Translations under genes and position numbers: made by a program
In this document: positions 28,143 through 37,231 of the stretch, in pieces
Position numbering within the stretch: position 1 is the stretch's first letter
Layout of the letters: each line of letters opens with the position of its first letter
Assembly: GCF_019972115.1 (NCBI RefSeq)
Contig: NZ_BPFJ01000003.1
Coordinates: 124,001 to 188,000, forward strand
Direction of reading: 5' to 3'
Length of the DNA: 64,000 nucleotides
DNA from: Sulfurovum sp. TSL6
GTDB taxonomy: Bacteria; Campylobacterota; Campylobacteria; Campylobacterales; Sulfurovaceae
Notes under the pieces: model-generated
Database searches by the model: none
What the model was told of the DNA's origin: nothing
Seen by the model: only the letters and a program-made list of their open reading frames with translations

Positions 28143-30290
28143 ATGCAGATGGTTAGGATAAAGATCTTTTTATTGATGATGATCGTATCATTGCTTCAGG
28201 CGGATGTTTGGAATAACCCTCATAACAAGGAAAAGAGTGCCTCCAATACGCTTTTTACCTCTTTTTCACTCTCTCCTAAAAGACTGGATCCGGTTGTCTC
28301 CTATAGTTCTAATGAATGGGCATTCATCGGTCAGATCTATGAACCCCCGTTGCAATACAATTACCTTCAAAGACCTTATACGCTTGAACCACTGACACTC
28401 ATTCAAATGCCAACGATACGTTACCTGAATAAAGAGAGAGAAGAAGTGGGTGAAAATGATAAGCGTGTAGCATTCAGCGAATACCGTCTGGACCTTAGAA
28501 AAGATGTCATGTATCAAAACCATCCCGCTTTTGCAAAAGATGAAAAAGGGCAGCTGCTTTACGCAGCATTGAGCCAAGAAGATCTTGAAAAGATAGAGAC
28601 ATTGGATGATTTTCCAAAGAAGGGTACACGTCATTTACTGGCAGAAGATTATGCCTATGCCATAAAGCGTATGGGGGTCAGGCAGAACCACTCCCCTATC
28701 TTGGACACGATGCAAACCTATATCGTGGGGTTAAAATCATATTCGAGTGCGATTACAAAGATAGCAAAAAGAAAGAGAGCAAAGGGGGAAGTCCTTGATC
28801 TGCGTGCGTATGATATTTCAGGGGTAAAGGTTGTGGATGATTATACGTTGGTCATAGAGATAAAAGGAAAATACCCGCAGTTCCTCTATTGGCTTACGAT
28901 GAATTTCTTTGCACCTATACCCTGGGAGGCAGATATCTTTTACCAGCAGCAGGGTTTAGTGTCTAAAAATCTGACGCTCAATTGGTATCCTGTAGGGACA
29001 GGAGCCTACTATTTGGCAGAGAACAATCCCAATAAACAGATGCGTCTGGTAAAAAACCCAAATTTTCATGATGAGGTGTATCCTGGTTCAGATCATGAGG
29101 ATGCAGGGAAGAAACTGCCATTTATAGATGAGATCATTTATGCCCTGGAAAAAGAGAGCATTCCTTTATGGAACAAGTTTTTACAGGGATATTATGATGC
29201 CTCAGGTATCAGCTCGGAAGCGTTTGACCAAGCGGTGCAGATATCTTCATCGGGCAGTATGGGGTTAAGTGAAGAGATGCAAAAAAAGGGCATTTCATTG
29301 ATCGGGTCTGTGCAGCCTTCCATTTACTACATGGCATTTAATATGGTAGATCCTATTGTCGGCGGATATACAGAGTCAGCCAGAAAATTAAGACAAGCCA
29401 TTAGTATTGCTATTAATCAGGAAGAGTATATCTCTATCTTTATGAATGAAAGAGGTATCGCTGCACAAAGTGTCATACCTCCTGGTATTTTTGGATATGA
29501 AGAGGGGAAAAAAGGTACCAATAGCGTGGTCTATGACTGGGTTGACGGTAAGAGAGTACGTAAGTCATTGGCGTTTGCTAGACAACTCTTGGCAGAAGCG
29601 GGATACCCAAATGGTATTTCAAATAAAACAGGAAAGCCTTTAAAACTTCACTATGATGTCACTGCTACGGGTCCTGATGACAGAGCTTTGATGGATTGGT
29701 ATCGTAAACAGTTTGATGCCTTGGGTATACAGCTTGTGATACGTGCGACTGACTATAACCGCTTCCAAGATAAAGTACGTAAAGGCAAGACACAACTTTT
29801 TTCATGGGGCTGGAATGCTGATTATCCAGATCCGGAAAACTTCCTCTTTTTGCTCTATGGGCCTAATGCCTCTATCGATACCAATGGTGCGGGGATCAAC
29901 TCCTCAAATTATAAAAATCCGGTGTTTGACAGACTCTTTGAAAAAATGAAAACGATGAAGAGTACGCCTGAGAGAATGGCAATTATACGTCAAATGGTCA
30001 AAATATCAAGAGAGGATGCACCCTGGGTGTGGGGTATTCATCCCAAGTCTTTGGCCCTGTCTCATGCCTGGTATCGTAATGTGGTTCCCAATGCCATGGC
30101 AAACAATACACTGAAGTATAAACGTATTGATGCCACTTTGCGGGTAGAAAAACAAAAAGAGTGGAATCAGCCTGTAGTGATGCCATTGATCATCATGGCA
30201 CTGTTTGTGTTGGTGATGGTCTTTTCACTTCGCCGCATCTATAGAAATAGACAAAACAGAGTGATCTTTCAAGAGGAGGGTATATGTTAG
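28143..30290 (+). CDS. Oligopeptide-type ABC transporter substrate-binding protein with C-terminal membrane anchor
   Basis: 715 residues, longer than the usual 500-600 of this family (SBP_bac_5). A signal peptide is followed by the binding domain: FTSFSLSPKRLDPVVS, a WYPVGTGAYYLAE segment and SWGWNADYPDPENFL. A hydrophobic helix at about residues 678-698 (PLIIMALFVLVMVFSLRR) then precedes a basic tail. This helix would tether the binding protein to the inner membrane next to its permeases. Peptides are the likely ligand; nickel or other oligopeptide-like ligands are not excluded. Overlaps the next gene by seven bases. Confidence 0.88.
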   Translation: MQMVRIKIFLLMMIVSLLQADVWNNPHNKEKSASNTLFTSFSLSPKRLDPVVSYSSNEWAFIGQIYEPPLQYNYLQRPYTLEPLTLIQMPTIRYLNKEREEVGENDKRVAFSEYRLDLRKDVMYQNHPAFAKDEKGQLLYAALSQEDLEKIETLDDFPKKGTRHLLAEDYAYAIKRMGVRQNHSPILDTMQTYIVGLKSYSSAITKIAKRKRAKGEVLDLRAYDISGVKVVDDYTLVIEIKGKYPQFLYWLTMNFFAPIPWEADIFYQQQGLVSKNLTLNWYPVGTGAYYLAENNPNKQMRLVKNPNFHDEVYPGSDHEDAGKKLPFIDEIIYALEKESIPLWNKFLQGYYDASGISSEAFDQAVQISSSGSMGLSEEMQKKGISLIGSVQPSIYYMAFNMVDPIVGGYTESARKLRQAISIAINQEEYISIFMNERGIAAQSVIPPGIFGYEEGKKGTNSVVYDWVDGKRVRKSLAFARQLLAEAGYPNGISNKTGKPLKLHYDVTATGPDDRALMDWYRKQFDALGIQLVIRATDYNRFQDKVRKGKTQLFSWGWNADYPDPENFLFLLYGPNASIDTNGAGINSSNYKNPVFDRLFEKMKTMKSTPERMAIIRQMVKISREDAPWVWGIHPKSLALSHAWYRNVVPNAMANNTLKYKRIDATLRVEKQKEWNQPVVMPLIIMALFVLVMVFSLRRIYRNRQNRVIFQEEGIC

Positions 30291-31261
30291 CCTATATCAT
30301 GAGACGAATACTCTATGCGATACCCATACTGATAGGGGTCAACCTGATTACCTTTATGTTGTTCTTTATGGTCAATAGTCCGGATGACATGGCAAGAGTA
30401 CAGTTAGGTGCCAAACAGGTAACTCCTGAACTCATACAATCATGGAAAGAGGAGAGAGGCTATGACAAACCTCTTTTTGTCAATACCAAAGCCCAAGGTC
30501 TTGCACAGGTATCAGAGACTCTTTTTGTACAAGAGTCTCTCAAGCTTTTTACCTTTGATTTTGGCTTTTCAGACAGCAACCGTGACATAGGATCAGATAT
30601 CAAAGAGCGTATGATACCCAGTCTCTCTATTGCTTTACCGACATTTGTGATCGCACTGGTCACCAACATTAGTCTGGCACTGCTTTTGGTACTTTTTAGA
30701 GGGTCTATGTTGGATACAAGTATGATGATCATCGCCGTGATGATCATGTCTATCTCTGGGCTCTTTTATATCATTGCCGGGCAGGTGCTTTTTTCCAAGA
30801 TTTGGCACTGGGTACCTATATCGGGGTATGAGAGTGGATGGGATGGTGTGAAGTTCATACTCTTACCTGTGATGATAGGTGTCTTTTCGGGGTTAGGATC
30901 AGGCGTACGTTGGTACAGGAGTATCTTTTTGGAACAGATCAACCAGGATTATGTGCGTACTGCAAGGGCCAAAGGACTCTCTGAAATTAAAGTATTGTTT
31001 GGACATGTGTTGCGTAACGGGATGCTTCCTATTTTGACAGGGGTGGTGGTGATCATCCCTTCACTCTTTATGGGAAGTCTTATTATGGAATCCTTTTTTG
31101 GTATTCCCGGACTTGGTTCATACACGATCGATGCGATCAATTCACAAGATTTTGCTATCGTCAAAGCGATGGTCTTTTTAGGTTCGGTCCTTTATATCCT
31201 GGGATTGATCTTGACAGACATCTCCTATACACTTTTTGATCCGCGGGTGAAGCTCTCATGA
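30284..31261 (+). CDS. Peptide ABC transporter permease, OppB/DppB type
   Basis: 325 residues, six helices. The N-terminus MRRILYAIPILIGVNLITF is typical of OppB. The coupling EAA-like loop is DYVRTARAKGLSEIKVLFGH, and the C-terminus ends GLILTDISYTLFDPRVKL. It forms one half of the membrane channel with the next gene, which overlaps by four bases. Confidence 0.93.
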   Translation: MLAYIMRRILYAIPILIGVNLITFMLFFMVNSPDDMARVQLGAKQVTPELIQSWKEERGYDKPLFVNTKAQGLAQVSETLFVQESLKLFTFDFGFSDSNRDIGSDIKERMIPSLSIALPTFVIALVTNISLALLLVLFRGSMLDTSMMIIAVMIMSISGLFYIIAGQVLFSKIWHWVPISGYESGWDGVKFILLPVMIGVFSGLGSGVRWYRSIFLEQINQDYVRTARAKGLSEIKVLFGHVLRNGMLPILTGVVVIIPSLFMGSLIMESFFGIPGLGSYTIDAINSQDFAIVKAMVFLGSVLYILGLILTDISYTLFDPRVKLS

Positions 31262-32628
31262 AACTGGTATTACTTTGGACAGATATGCTGGTATGGTCAT
31301 TGGTAATAGTACTCTTGCTATGGTCATGGGTGATCTCACATTCTCCTCAAATAAAGAAACAATGGCAGATGATCTTTAGATCAAGTATCGCGATGGCCTC
31401 TGCAACGGTACTTTTGTTTTATGTACTGTTCACTTTGCTTGACTCGATACATTTGCGTTTTGCACTGCCTCTTGAAGGACAAAAGAGTCAGGAGGTCGTG
31501 TATACGTCTGAAATGGTCTCCTTTCTGGATCTGATCTTTGAACATAATATTGAAAATACAGAGCGTACCTACTCTGCACCTTTTGCCACGGTGGAGTATA
31601 CAAGTTCCATTATGGTAGATGAAAAGGGCATGACCAAACAGGTTCGCCTGCCTTTAAAACATGTTTCTACCAAAGATAACGTTGTAGAGGAATCTCTGTT
31701 CGCAGTGGGTGTAGGTTTGATAGTAAGTCTGTCACTTGTGATGCTGCATATCTGGTGGAGAGAGAGATCAAGATTTATGCGTGCATGCAAAGAGACGTGG
31801 CAGGGAGAAAGTGATCTGCCGTGGCGTACGGCTTATGTGACATTCATACTCTTGGTTGTGGCATTTACCTGGCTCTATTTGCTCAGCTACTCTTATCATG
31901 TATTGGGCACAGATAAAGTGGGTGGTGATGTACTCTATCAAAGTTTCAAGAGCATTCGTACCGGGGTCCTGATAGGGATACTCACCACACTTATCATGTT
32001 GCCTGTAGCGGTGATCCTGGGTGTAAGTGCAGGGTTGTTCGGCGGCTGGGTGGATGATGTGATCCAGTATATCTATACCACGCTCTCTTCGATCCCGGGT
32101 GTACTGCTTATCGCAGCGGGAGTACTCTCTATGCAAGTAATGATGGATAACCACCCCACATGGTTTGAAACTACCCTTGAACGTTCTGATCTGCGTTTGT
32201 TATTTCTTATCTTGATCCTTGGGATCACTTCATGGACAGGTTTATGTCGACTGCTTAGAGCTGAGACGCTTAAAATCTCTCAAATGGAGTTTGTCACTGC
32301 AGCCAAAGCATTTGGTGTGAGCAAGTTGACGATTATTCGTCGTCACATTGTGCCGAACCTCATGCATATCATTCTTATCTCTGTAGTGTTAGACTTTTCT
32401 GGGCTGGTATTGGCTGAAGCCGTACTCTCCTATGTAGGTGTAGGGGTCGATCCAACGATGCACTCATGGGGAAATATGATCAACCAGGCCCGACTGGAGA
32501 TGGCAAGAGAACCCATGGTTTGGTGGTCGCTCTTTTCGGCATTTGTATTTATGTTTATTTTGGTTTTGGCTGCCAATCTATTTTCTGACCGTATTCAAAC
32601 GGTACTGGACCCTAGGAATAAAGTATGA
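31258..32628 (+). CDS. Peptide ABC transporter permease, OppC/DppC type, extended
   Basis: 456 residues, against about 300 for standard OppC. The extra length is N-terminal: two helices and a periplasmic-looking stretch (about residues 65-145) with SEMVSFLDLIFEHNIENTER. A helix at about 150-165 and the canonical permease region from about residue 190 follow. The loop EFVTAAKAFGVSKLTIIRRH is the ATPase contact site, and the C-terminus SDRIQTVLDPRNKV is normal. Overlaps both neighbours by four bases. Confidence 0.92.
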   Translation: MKLVLLWTDMLVWSLVIVLLLWSWVISHSPQIKKQWQMIFRSSIAMASATVLLFYVLFTLLDSIHLRFALPLEGQKSQEVVYTSEMVSFLDLIFEHNIENTERTYSAPFATVEYTSSIMVDEKGMTKQVRLPLKHVSTKDNVVEESLFAVGVGLIVSLSLVMLHIWWRERSRFMRACKETWQGESDLPWRTAYVTFILLVVAFTWLYLLSYSYHVLGTDKVGGDVLYQSFKSIRTGVLIGILTTLIMLPVAVILGVSAGLFGGWVDDVIQYIYTTLSSIPGVLLIAAGVLSMQVMMDNHPTWFETTLERSDLRLLFLILILGITSWTGLCRLLRAETLKISQMEFVTAAKAFGVSKLTIIRRHIVPNLMHIILISVVLDFSGLVLAEAVLSYVGVGVDPTMHSWGNMINQARLEMAREPMVWWSLFSAFVFMFILVLAANLFSDRIQTVLDPRNKV

Positions 32629-34244
32629 GCAGTATCTTAACCGTTAAAGATCTTTCATTGAGTGTGGGGAGTAACATAGTATTGGACCGTGTCAGTTTTG
32701 ACATTCAGCATGGGGAGATCTTTGCTTTGGTCGGGGAGTCCGGGTCCGGTAAGTCTTTAACTTCATTGGCTATCATGCGGCTGCTGCCTGAAGTCATAGC
32801 TGTGCGTTCAGGAGAGATTCATTTAAAAGATAGAGCATTGTTTAATCTTCCCGAATCACAGATGCAAAAAGTACGAGGCAAATCTATAGCGATGATATTT
32901 CAGGAACCTATGTCCGCGTTGAATCCGGTGATGACGGTAGGTTCGCAGATTGCAGAAGTGATCAAGGTGCATTTGGGGCTCAAAAAAGAGCAGATCAAAG
33001 AGAAGGTATTCTCACTGTTTAGGGAAGTGGCATTAAAAGATCCTGAAGAACGTTACCACTGGTATCCGCATCAACTCTCCGGTGGACAAAAACAAAGAGT
33101 GATGATAGCGATTGCACTGGCCTGTGAACCTGACCTGCTTATAGCAGATGAGCCTACCACGGCGTTAGATGTCACGATACAAGCACAAGTACTTGGGTTA
33201 CTCAAAAAGATATGTAAGCAGAGGGATCTCTCTATATTGTTCATTACGCATGATATGGCTGTGGTTTCAGAAATGGCTGACAGGGTTGCCGTGATGAAAC
33301 AAGGAGAGATCGTTGAGCAAGCAGCGTGTGAAGATTTTTTTACGCATCCGCAACATGCCTATTCGCAGTGCTTGCTGGCAGATGCCAAGGCTACCAAAGC
33401 ATACAACAAAGAAGAAGTATCTGACCCACTCATTGAGGTTGAAGCGTTAAAAGTACATTTTCCCATCAAAAAAGGTTTTTTTCAAAGAACAACAGGGGTT
33501 GTCAAGGCGGTAGATGATGTCACATTTTCTATCGCAAAGGGAAAGACACTGGCACTAGTTGGAGAATCAGGAAGCGGTAAAAGTACCATCGGTAAAGCCA
33601 TACTCTCTTTGCTGGAGGAGACAGAGGGAGAAGTGCGCTTTGAGAACCAAAATCTGGTTGGACTGGATAAAAAAGCTTTAAGTCCTTACAGACGTAAGAT
33701 ACAAGTGGTGTTTCAAGATCCTTTTTCTGCGCTAAATCCTCGAATGACGATAGCCAATATCATTAGAGAAGGTATGATCAGTCTGGATGTGGGACCAAAA
33801 AGCAGAAGTGAACAAGATCGGTATATTGAGGCACTGCTTTTAAAAGTGGATCTGGAAGCTGCACACATGCATCGTTATCCGCATGAGTTTTCAGGAGGAC
33901 AACGTCAACGTATAGGTATCGCAAGAGCATTGGCGGTAGAACCTGAACTGATCATTTGTGATGAACCTACTTCAGCACTTGATGTCTCTGTGCGGACACA
34001 GGTCTTAGACTTACTTACCAGACTGCAAAAAGAATCAGGGGTCTCGTATCTGTTTATCACACATGATCTATCTATTATCCCTATGATAGCAGATGAAGTT
34101 GCTGTGATGAAAGAGGGTAAAATTGTTGAACAAGGCTTGGTAGAAGATGTGATGGAATACCCTCAGCATCCTTACACACAAAAATTACTTGCTTCAGCAC
34201 CAAAATTAATGCATAAAGAAAGAGAAAATGATAATACTATTTGA
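32625..34244 (+). CDS. Peptide ABC transporter ATP-binding protein, fused OppD-OppF
   Basis: 539 residues with two complete ATPase domains. Domain 1 (about 1-250) and domain 2 (about 265-539) each have Walker A GESGSGKS, an LSGGQ-type signature (HQLSGGQKQR, HEFSGGQRQR) and Walker B (LLIADEPTTALD, LIICDEPTSALD). The fusion replaces separate oppD and oppF. It energises the permease pair upstream. Confidence 0.95.
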   Translation: MSSILTVKDLSLSVGSNIVLDRVSFDIQHGEIFALVGESGSGKSLTSLAIMRLLPEVIAVRSGEIHLKDRALFNLPESQMQKVRGKSIAMIFQEPMSALNPVMTVGSQIAEVIKVHLGLKKEQIKEKVFSLFREVALKDPEERYHWYPHQLSGGQKQRVMIAIALACEPDLLIADEPTTALDVTIQAQVLGLLKKICKQRDLSILFITHDMAVVSEMADRVAVMKQGEIVEQAACEDFFTHPQHAYSQCLLADAKATKAYNKEEVSDPLIEVEALKVHFPIKKGFFQRTTGVVKAVDDVTFSIAKGKTLALVGESGSGKSTIGKAILSLLEETEGEVRFENQNLVGLDKKALSPYRRKIQVVFQDPFSALNPRMTIANIIREGMISLDVGPKSRSEQDRYIEALLLKVDLEAAHMHRYPHEFSGGQRQRIGIARALAVEPELIICDEPTSALDVSVRTQVLDLLTRLQKESGVSYLFITHDLSIIPMIADEVAVMKEGKIVEQGLVEDVMEYPQHPYTQKLLASAPKLMHKERENDNTI

Positions 34245-34860
34245 TTTAGACGGAACACTGATAGATTCAACAGAAGCCATACTGGAAAGTTTTGCTGTTG
34301 CATTTAAGGCACATGGAAAAGAATCACCTGATGATAAATCGATCAAAGCGGAGATAGGACATCCTTTAGATGTGATGTTTGCAACACTGGGTGTTGAGGA
34401 GGCTTCTGTAGATGCACATGTACAGGCGTATAAGATGCATTATCAAAAAATTTCATGTGCCAAGACAGTGCTGCTTCCTGAAGCAAGGGAAGCGGTAGAA
34501 CTTGCAAGTCAGCATGCAGTTCTGGGAGTGGTGACGACCAAGACAGCGAAGTATTCCATAGAACTTTTAGAGCATATGGGGCTGATGACCTATTTTGATG
34601 TATTGATAGGTAGGGAGGATGTAGAAAATCCCAAACCTCACCCCGAACCTATTTTCAAAGCATTATCAAAATTACAGGGTGACAAAAATAAGTATTGGAT
34701 GATAGGCGATACACCGATGGATATTTTGGCGGCTAAAGCAGCAAATATCGATAGTGTGGGTGTGACATGCGGATATGCAGATGAAGCATTGTTATTAAAA
34801 CATACGGATAATGTATCTAAAACAGCTCTCGAAGCTGTGAAGTTCATTACCCAAGGATAA
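34228..34860 (+). CDS. HAD-family hydrolase, phosphoglycolate phosphatase-like
   Basis: 210 residues. Motif I is FDLDGTLIDST at residues 5-15, motif II is GVVTTKTAKYS, the conserved lysine lies in NPKPHPEP, and motif III is MIGDTPMDILAAKAAN. This is the Gph/PGP pattern (haloacid dehalogenase superfamily). The natural substrate could be phosphoglycolate, produced by oxygenase side reactions or DNA repair, but many such enzymes are promiscuous. It begins 17 bases inside the ATPase gene. Confidence 0.85.
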   Translation: MIILFDLDGTLIDSTEAILESFAVAFKAHGKESPDDKSIKAEIGHPLDVMFATLGVEEASVDAHVQAYKMHYQKISCAKTVLLPEAREAVELASQHAVLGVVTTKTAKYSIELLEHMGLMTYFDVLIGREDVENPKPHPEPIFKALSKLQGDKNKYWMIGDTPMDILAAKAANIDSVGVTCGYADEALLLKHTDNVSKTALEAVKFITQG

Positions 34861-34903
34861 AGAACATTAAAGAAGTCGTAACTCCAGACTTAGTAAATCT
34901 CGC

Positions 34904-34909
34904 TATAAT
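34904..34909 (+). promoter_or_regulatory. -10 box of luxS
   Basis: GCTATAAT 27 bases before the luxS ATG, with GAAGGA as ribosome site. The transcript leader would be very short. Confidence 0.6.
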
Positions 34910-34936
34910 CAAAAAAAATATTTTGAAGGAAATTCT

Positions 34937-35452
34937 ATGCCATTATTAGACAGTTTTACTGTAGACCATACGAAGATGATCGCACCTGCGGTACGTGTGG
35001 CCAAAAAGATGAGTAGTCCAAGTGGCGATGACATCACAGTGTACGATCTGCGTTTTTGTGTACCGAACGCGGAAGCATTGTCAGAAAAAGGTATCCATAC
35101 CTTGGAGCACTTGTTTGCCGGTTTTATGAGAGAACATTTGAACAGTGAAGATGTGGAGATCATAGATCTTTCTCCTATGGGATGTCGCACAGGCTTTTAT
35201 ATGTCACTTCTTGGGTCGCCAAAAGCCAAAGAGGTAGCCAAAGCGTGGAAGAAGTCGATGAAAGATGTCCTTGGCGTTGAAAGCAAAAAAGACATTCCGG
35301 AACTGAATAAGTATCAGTGCGGAACCTATAAGATGCATTCACTAGGTGAAGCAAAGCTTATCGCACACACTGTTTTGGACAGAGGAATAGGCGTCATGAA
35401 CAACAAAAAACTCAAAATGACAAAAAAACAACTCAAAGAGGCAAATAAATAA
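34937..35452 (+). CDS. luxS: S-ribosylhomocysteine lyase
   Basis: 171 residues, full length. It cleaves S-ribosylhomocysteine to homocysteine and DPD, the precursor of autoinducer 2. The metal site is HTLEH (His54, His58, with Glu57 catalytic); Cys84 is in MGCRTGFY and the third ligand cysteine is in [11 protein letters not shown]. It works in the activated methyl cycle; signalling through AI-2 is a known secondary outcome. It has its own promoter and sits six bases before an mnmD-like gene. Confidence 0.97.
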   Translation: MPLLDSFTVDHTKMIAPAVRVAKKMSSPSGDDITVYDLRFCVPNAEALSEKGIHTLEHLFAGFMREHLNSEDVEIIDLSPMGCRTGFYMSLLGSPKAKEVAKAWKKSMKDVLGVESKKDIPELNKYQCGTYKMHSLGEAKLIAHTVLDRGIGVMNNKKLKMTKKQLKEANK

Positions 35453-35458
35453 CCAATA

Positions 35459-36241
35459 ATGTATAATGAATCGTTAAGGGAAGAAAAAAAGTTGGTACTG
35501 TGTGAAGATGGTACTAATACACTCTTTTCTATTGAGTTTGACGAACCCTACCACTCTACCAAAGATGGTGCGCTACATGAGTCTTTAGAGAAACATGTTA
35601 AACCCGCACTCTCTTTCAGTCAAAAAAAGAGTGAACTGACTATCTTGGACATCTGTTTTGGTCTGGGATATAATACCTTTGCAAGCCTCTATTACATAAA
35701 ACAACAGGGCTTAAAGACAAAAGTACACATACTCTCTCCAGAGTTTGATGAAGGGCTTGTGCGTTCCCTGGATACCTTTGATTTCCCTCCGGAATTTGAG
35801 AGTATCAAACACATTATCAAAGCGGTCAGTTCTGATCTTTACTATGAAGATGAACAGTTCAAGATAGAGATACTTCTAGGGGATGCAAGAACAAGTATTC
35901 CAAAGATAAAAGAGAAGGTAGACATCATCTATCAGGATGCTTTCAGCCCCGCACACAATCCACTGCTTTGGACGAAAGAACACTTTGCAGATATCAGGGC
36001 ACTTTGCAAAGAGGATGCACTGCTTACCACCTACTCAACAGCAGCAGCCATACGTTTGGGATTGTATGAAAATGATTTTTTTATCTTTGTACACAGAGCT
36101 GAAATGATGCGTTACTCAACCGTAGCCAGCCTGAAATTACTTGACGGATTAGAATATATAGATATGGAACTGAAAAAAGTACGTAATACACAAGCACGCA
36201 GTATGAGAGATGCAGAGTATTTAAAAGATATGGACCGTTAG
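35459..36241 (+). CDS. mnmD: MnmC methyltransferase-domain protein (MnmD-like tRNA wobble uridine methylase)
   Basis: 260 residues, SAM-dependent methyltransferase. Visible are ILDICFGLGYNTFASLYYI (SAM loop), EILLGDARTSIPKI, and the family motif YQDAFSPAHNPLLWT. It corresponds to the N-terminal half of E. coli MnmC, which methylates the aminomethyl group on U34 of certain tRNAs. The oxidase half is absent. mnmG, an earlier enzyme of the same modification, lies about 1 kb away. The 3' end overlaps the convergent cupin gene by 21 bases. Confidence 0.85.
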   Translation: MYNESLREEKKLVLCEDGTNTLFSIEFDEPYHSTKDGALHESLEKHVKPALSFSQKKSELTILDICFGLGYNTFASLYYIKQQGLKTKVHILSPEFDEGLVRSLDTFDFPPEFESIKHIIKAVSSDLYYEDEQFKIEILLGDARTSIPKIKEKVDIIYQDAFSPAHNPLLWTKEHFADIRALCKEDALLTTYSTAAAIRLGLYENDFFIFVHRAEMMRYSTVASLKLLDGLEYIDMELKKVRNTQARSMRDAEYLKDMDR

Positions 36242-36514
36242 CCAAATCGTACCACTTTGCGTACTCAAAACACGATGGGGTGTTTTTGAAGGGATGAACA
36301 GTGATTCCCCCTTTATAAGTGTTTTCTTTTCACCCTTTAGAAGGAGTGTTGCTTTACCCTCAAGTACGACCAGCCATTCATCTTCTTCCTGTATATATTC
36401 TGTTTCCTCTACATGATTTGAACTGATGATACGGTTGATCTTGATATTTTTATGTTCGAGAAGGGTGGTGAAGGTTTCACCGATTTGAGGGGTTAGATAG
36501 TCGTAAATATTCAC
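36221..36514 (-). CDS. Small cupin-domain protein
   Basis: 97 residues with GTG start; the start shares one base with the ribE stop (TAGTG), so translation is coupled. The single beta-barrel domain shows QEEDEWLVVLEGKATLLL and KGESLFIPSKTPHRVLS, the two cupin motifs, with E, H and related metal ligands partly kept. The role is unknown. It resembles cupins of the mannose-6-phosphate isomerase type 2 C-terminal family. It runs convergently into the end of the mnmD-like gene. Confidence 0.8.
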   Translation of the reverse strand: MNIYDYLTPQIGETFTTLLEHKNIKINRIISSNHVEETEYIQEEDEWLVVLEGKATLLLKGEKKTLIKGESLFIPSKTPHRVLSTQSGTIWLTVHIF

Positions 36515-37131
36515 TAGTATGTCATTTGTAAACTGTCAACTTCTTCCCAGCTCATACATTTTTTTGAGCTTCTGTGTGCCAGTATATGGTCGATGTATCG
36601 TGCAAAGACATCAGTTTCAATATTCAGTTTAGTGCCCACTTTATAGTTTTTCATCAGGGTCTCTTTAAGTGTGTGTGGGATGATGGTGAGTCTGAAATGA
36701 TCTGCTCCTACGTCATTGACTGTCAAAGAGATGCCATCGATGGTAATAGAGCCTTTTGGTATGATATGTGCGATGTATTTTTTATCCACAGTGATGATGA
36801 AGTCCGTGGCATTCTCTCGAGGCGTGATCTGTGAGACTGTACCGACACAATCGACATGCCCCTGTACGATATGCCCTTCAAAGCGGTCGTTCATCATCAT
36901 GGCCGGTTCGATGTGTACTTGTCCAGTAATCTTGCTTTCATCAATGATAGAACGTGTCTCATCTGCCAGTTCGAGATCAAAACCGTCATTGTTTACCTTA
37001 ATAACCGTTAAGCAGACACCATTGATCGCTATGGAGTCACCGAGTTTTGCAGCATGTTTTGACTGAATGGTTAAAATATTGTTTTGATAGCTTTTTACTG
37101 TCGCAATTTCTCGTATAAGTCCTGTAAACAT
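36514..37131 (-). CDS. ribE: Riboflavin synthase alpha chain
   Basis: 205 residues made of two similar lumazine-binding barrels. The N-terminus MFTGLIREIATV and the paired segments DSIAINGVCLTV and GSITIDGISLTVNDVG are diagnostic. It converts two 6,7-dimethyl-8-ribityllumazine molecules to riboflavin. It is divergent from mnmG across a 100-base gap where the two -10 boxes nearly abut. Confidence 0.96.
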   Translation of the reverse strand: MFTGLIREIATVKSYQNNILTIQSKHAAKLGDSIAINGVCLTVIKVNNDGFDLELADETRSIIDESKITGQVHIEPAMMMNDRFEGHIVQGHVDCVGTVSQITPRENATDFIITVDKKYIAHIIPKGSITIDGISLTVNDVGADHFRLTIIPHTLKETLMKNYKVGTKLNIETDVFARYIDHILAHRSSKKCMSWEEVDSLQMTY

Positions 37132-37151
37132 GTGACCTCAATTTTTTTGGA

Positions 37152-37157
37152 TATAAT
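37152..37157 (+). promoter_or_regulatory. -10 box of mnmG
   Basis: TATAAT preceded by TTTTTTTGGA, 74 bases before mnmG. Confidence 0.6.
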
Positions 37158-37163
37158 TCGATT

Positions 37164-37169
37164 ATTATA
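37164..37169 (-). promoter_or_regulatory. -10 box of ribE
   Basis: On the minus strand GCTATAAT ends about 32 bases before the ribE ATG. Its predicted start point falls inside the mnmG -10 box and vice versa, so the two promoters overlap face to face. Confidence 0.5.
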
Positions 37170-37231
37170 GCAAAATATATATTTTTTCTTGTTCACTGCT
37201 TTGTCTTGTGAATAAGAGGTAAGGTTTTTTT

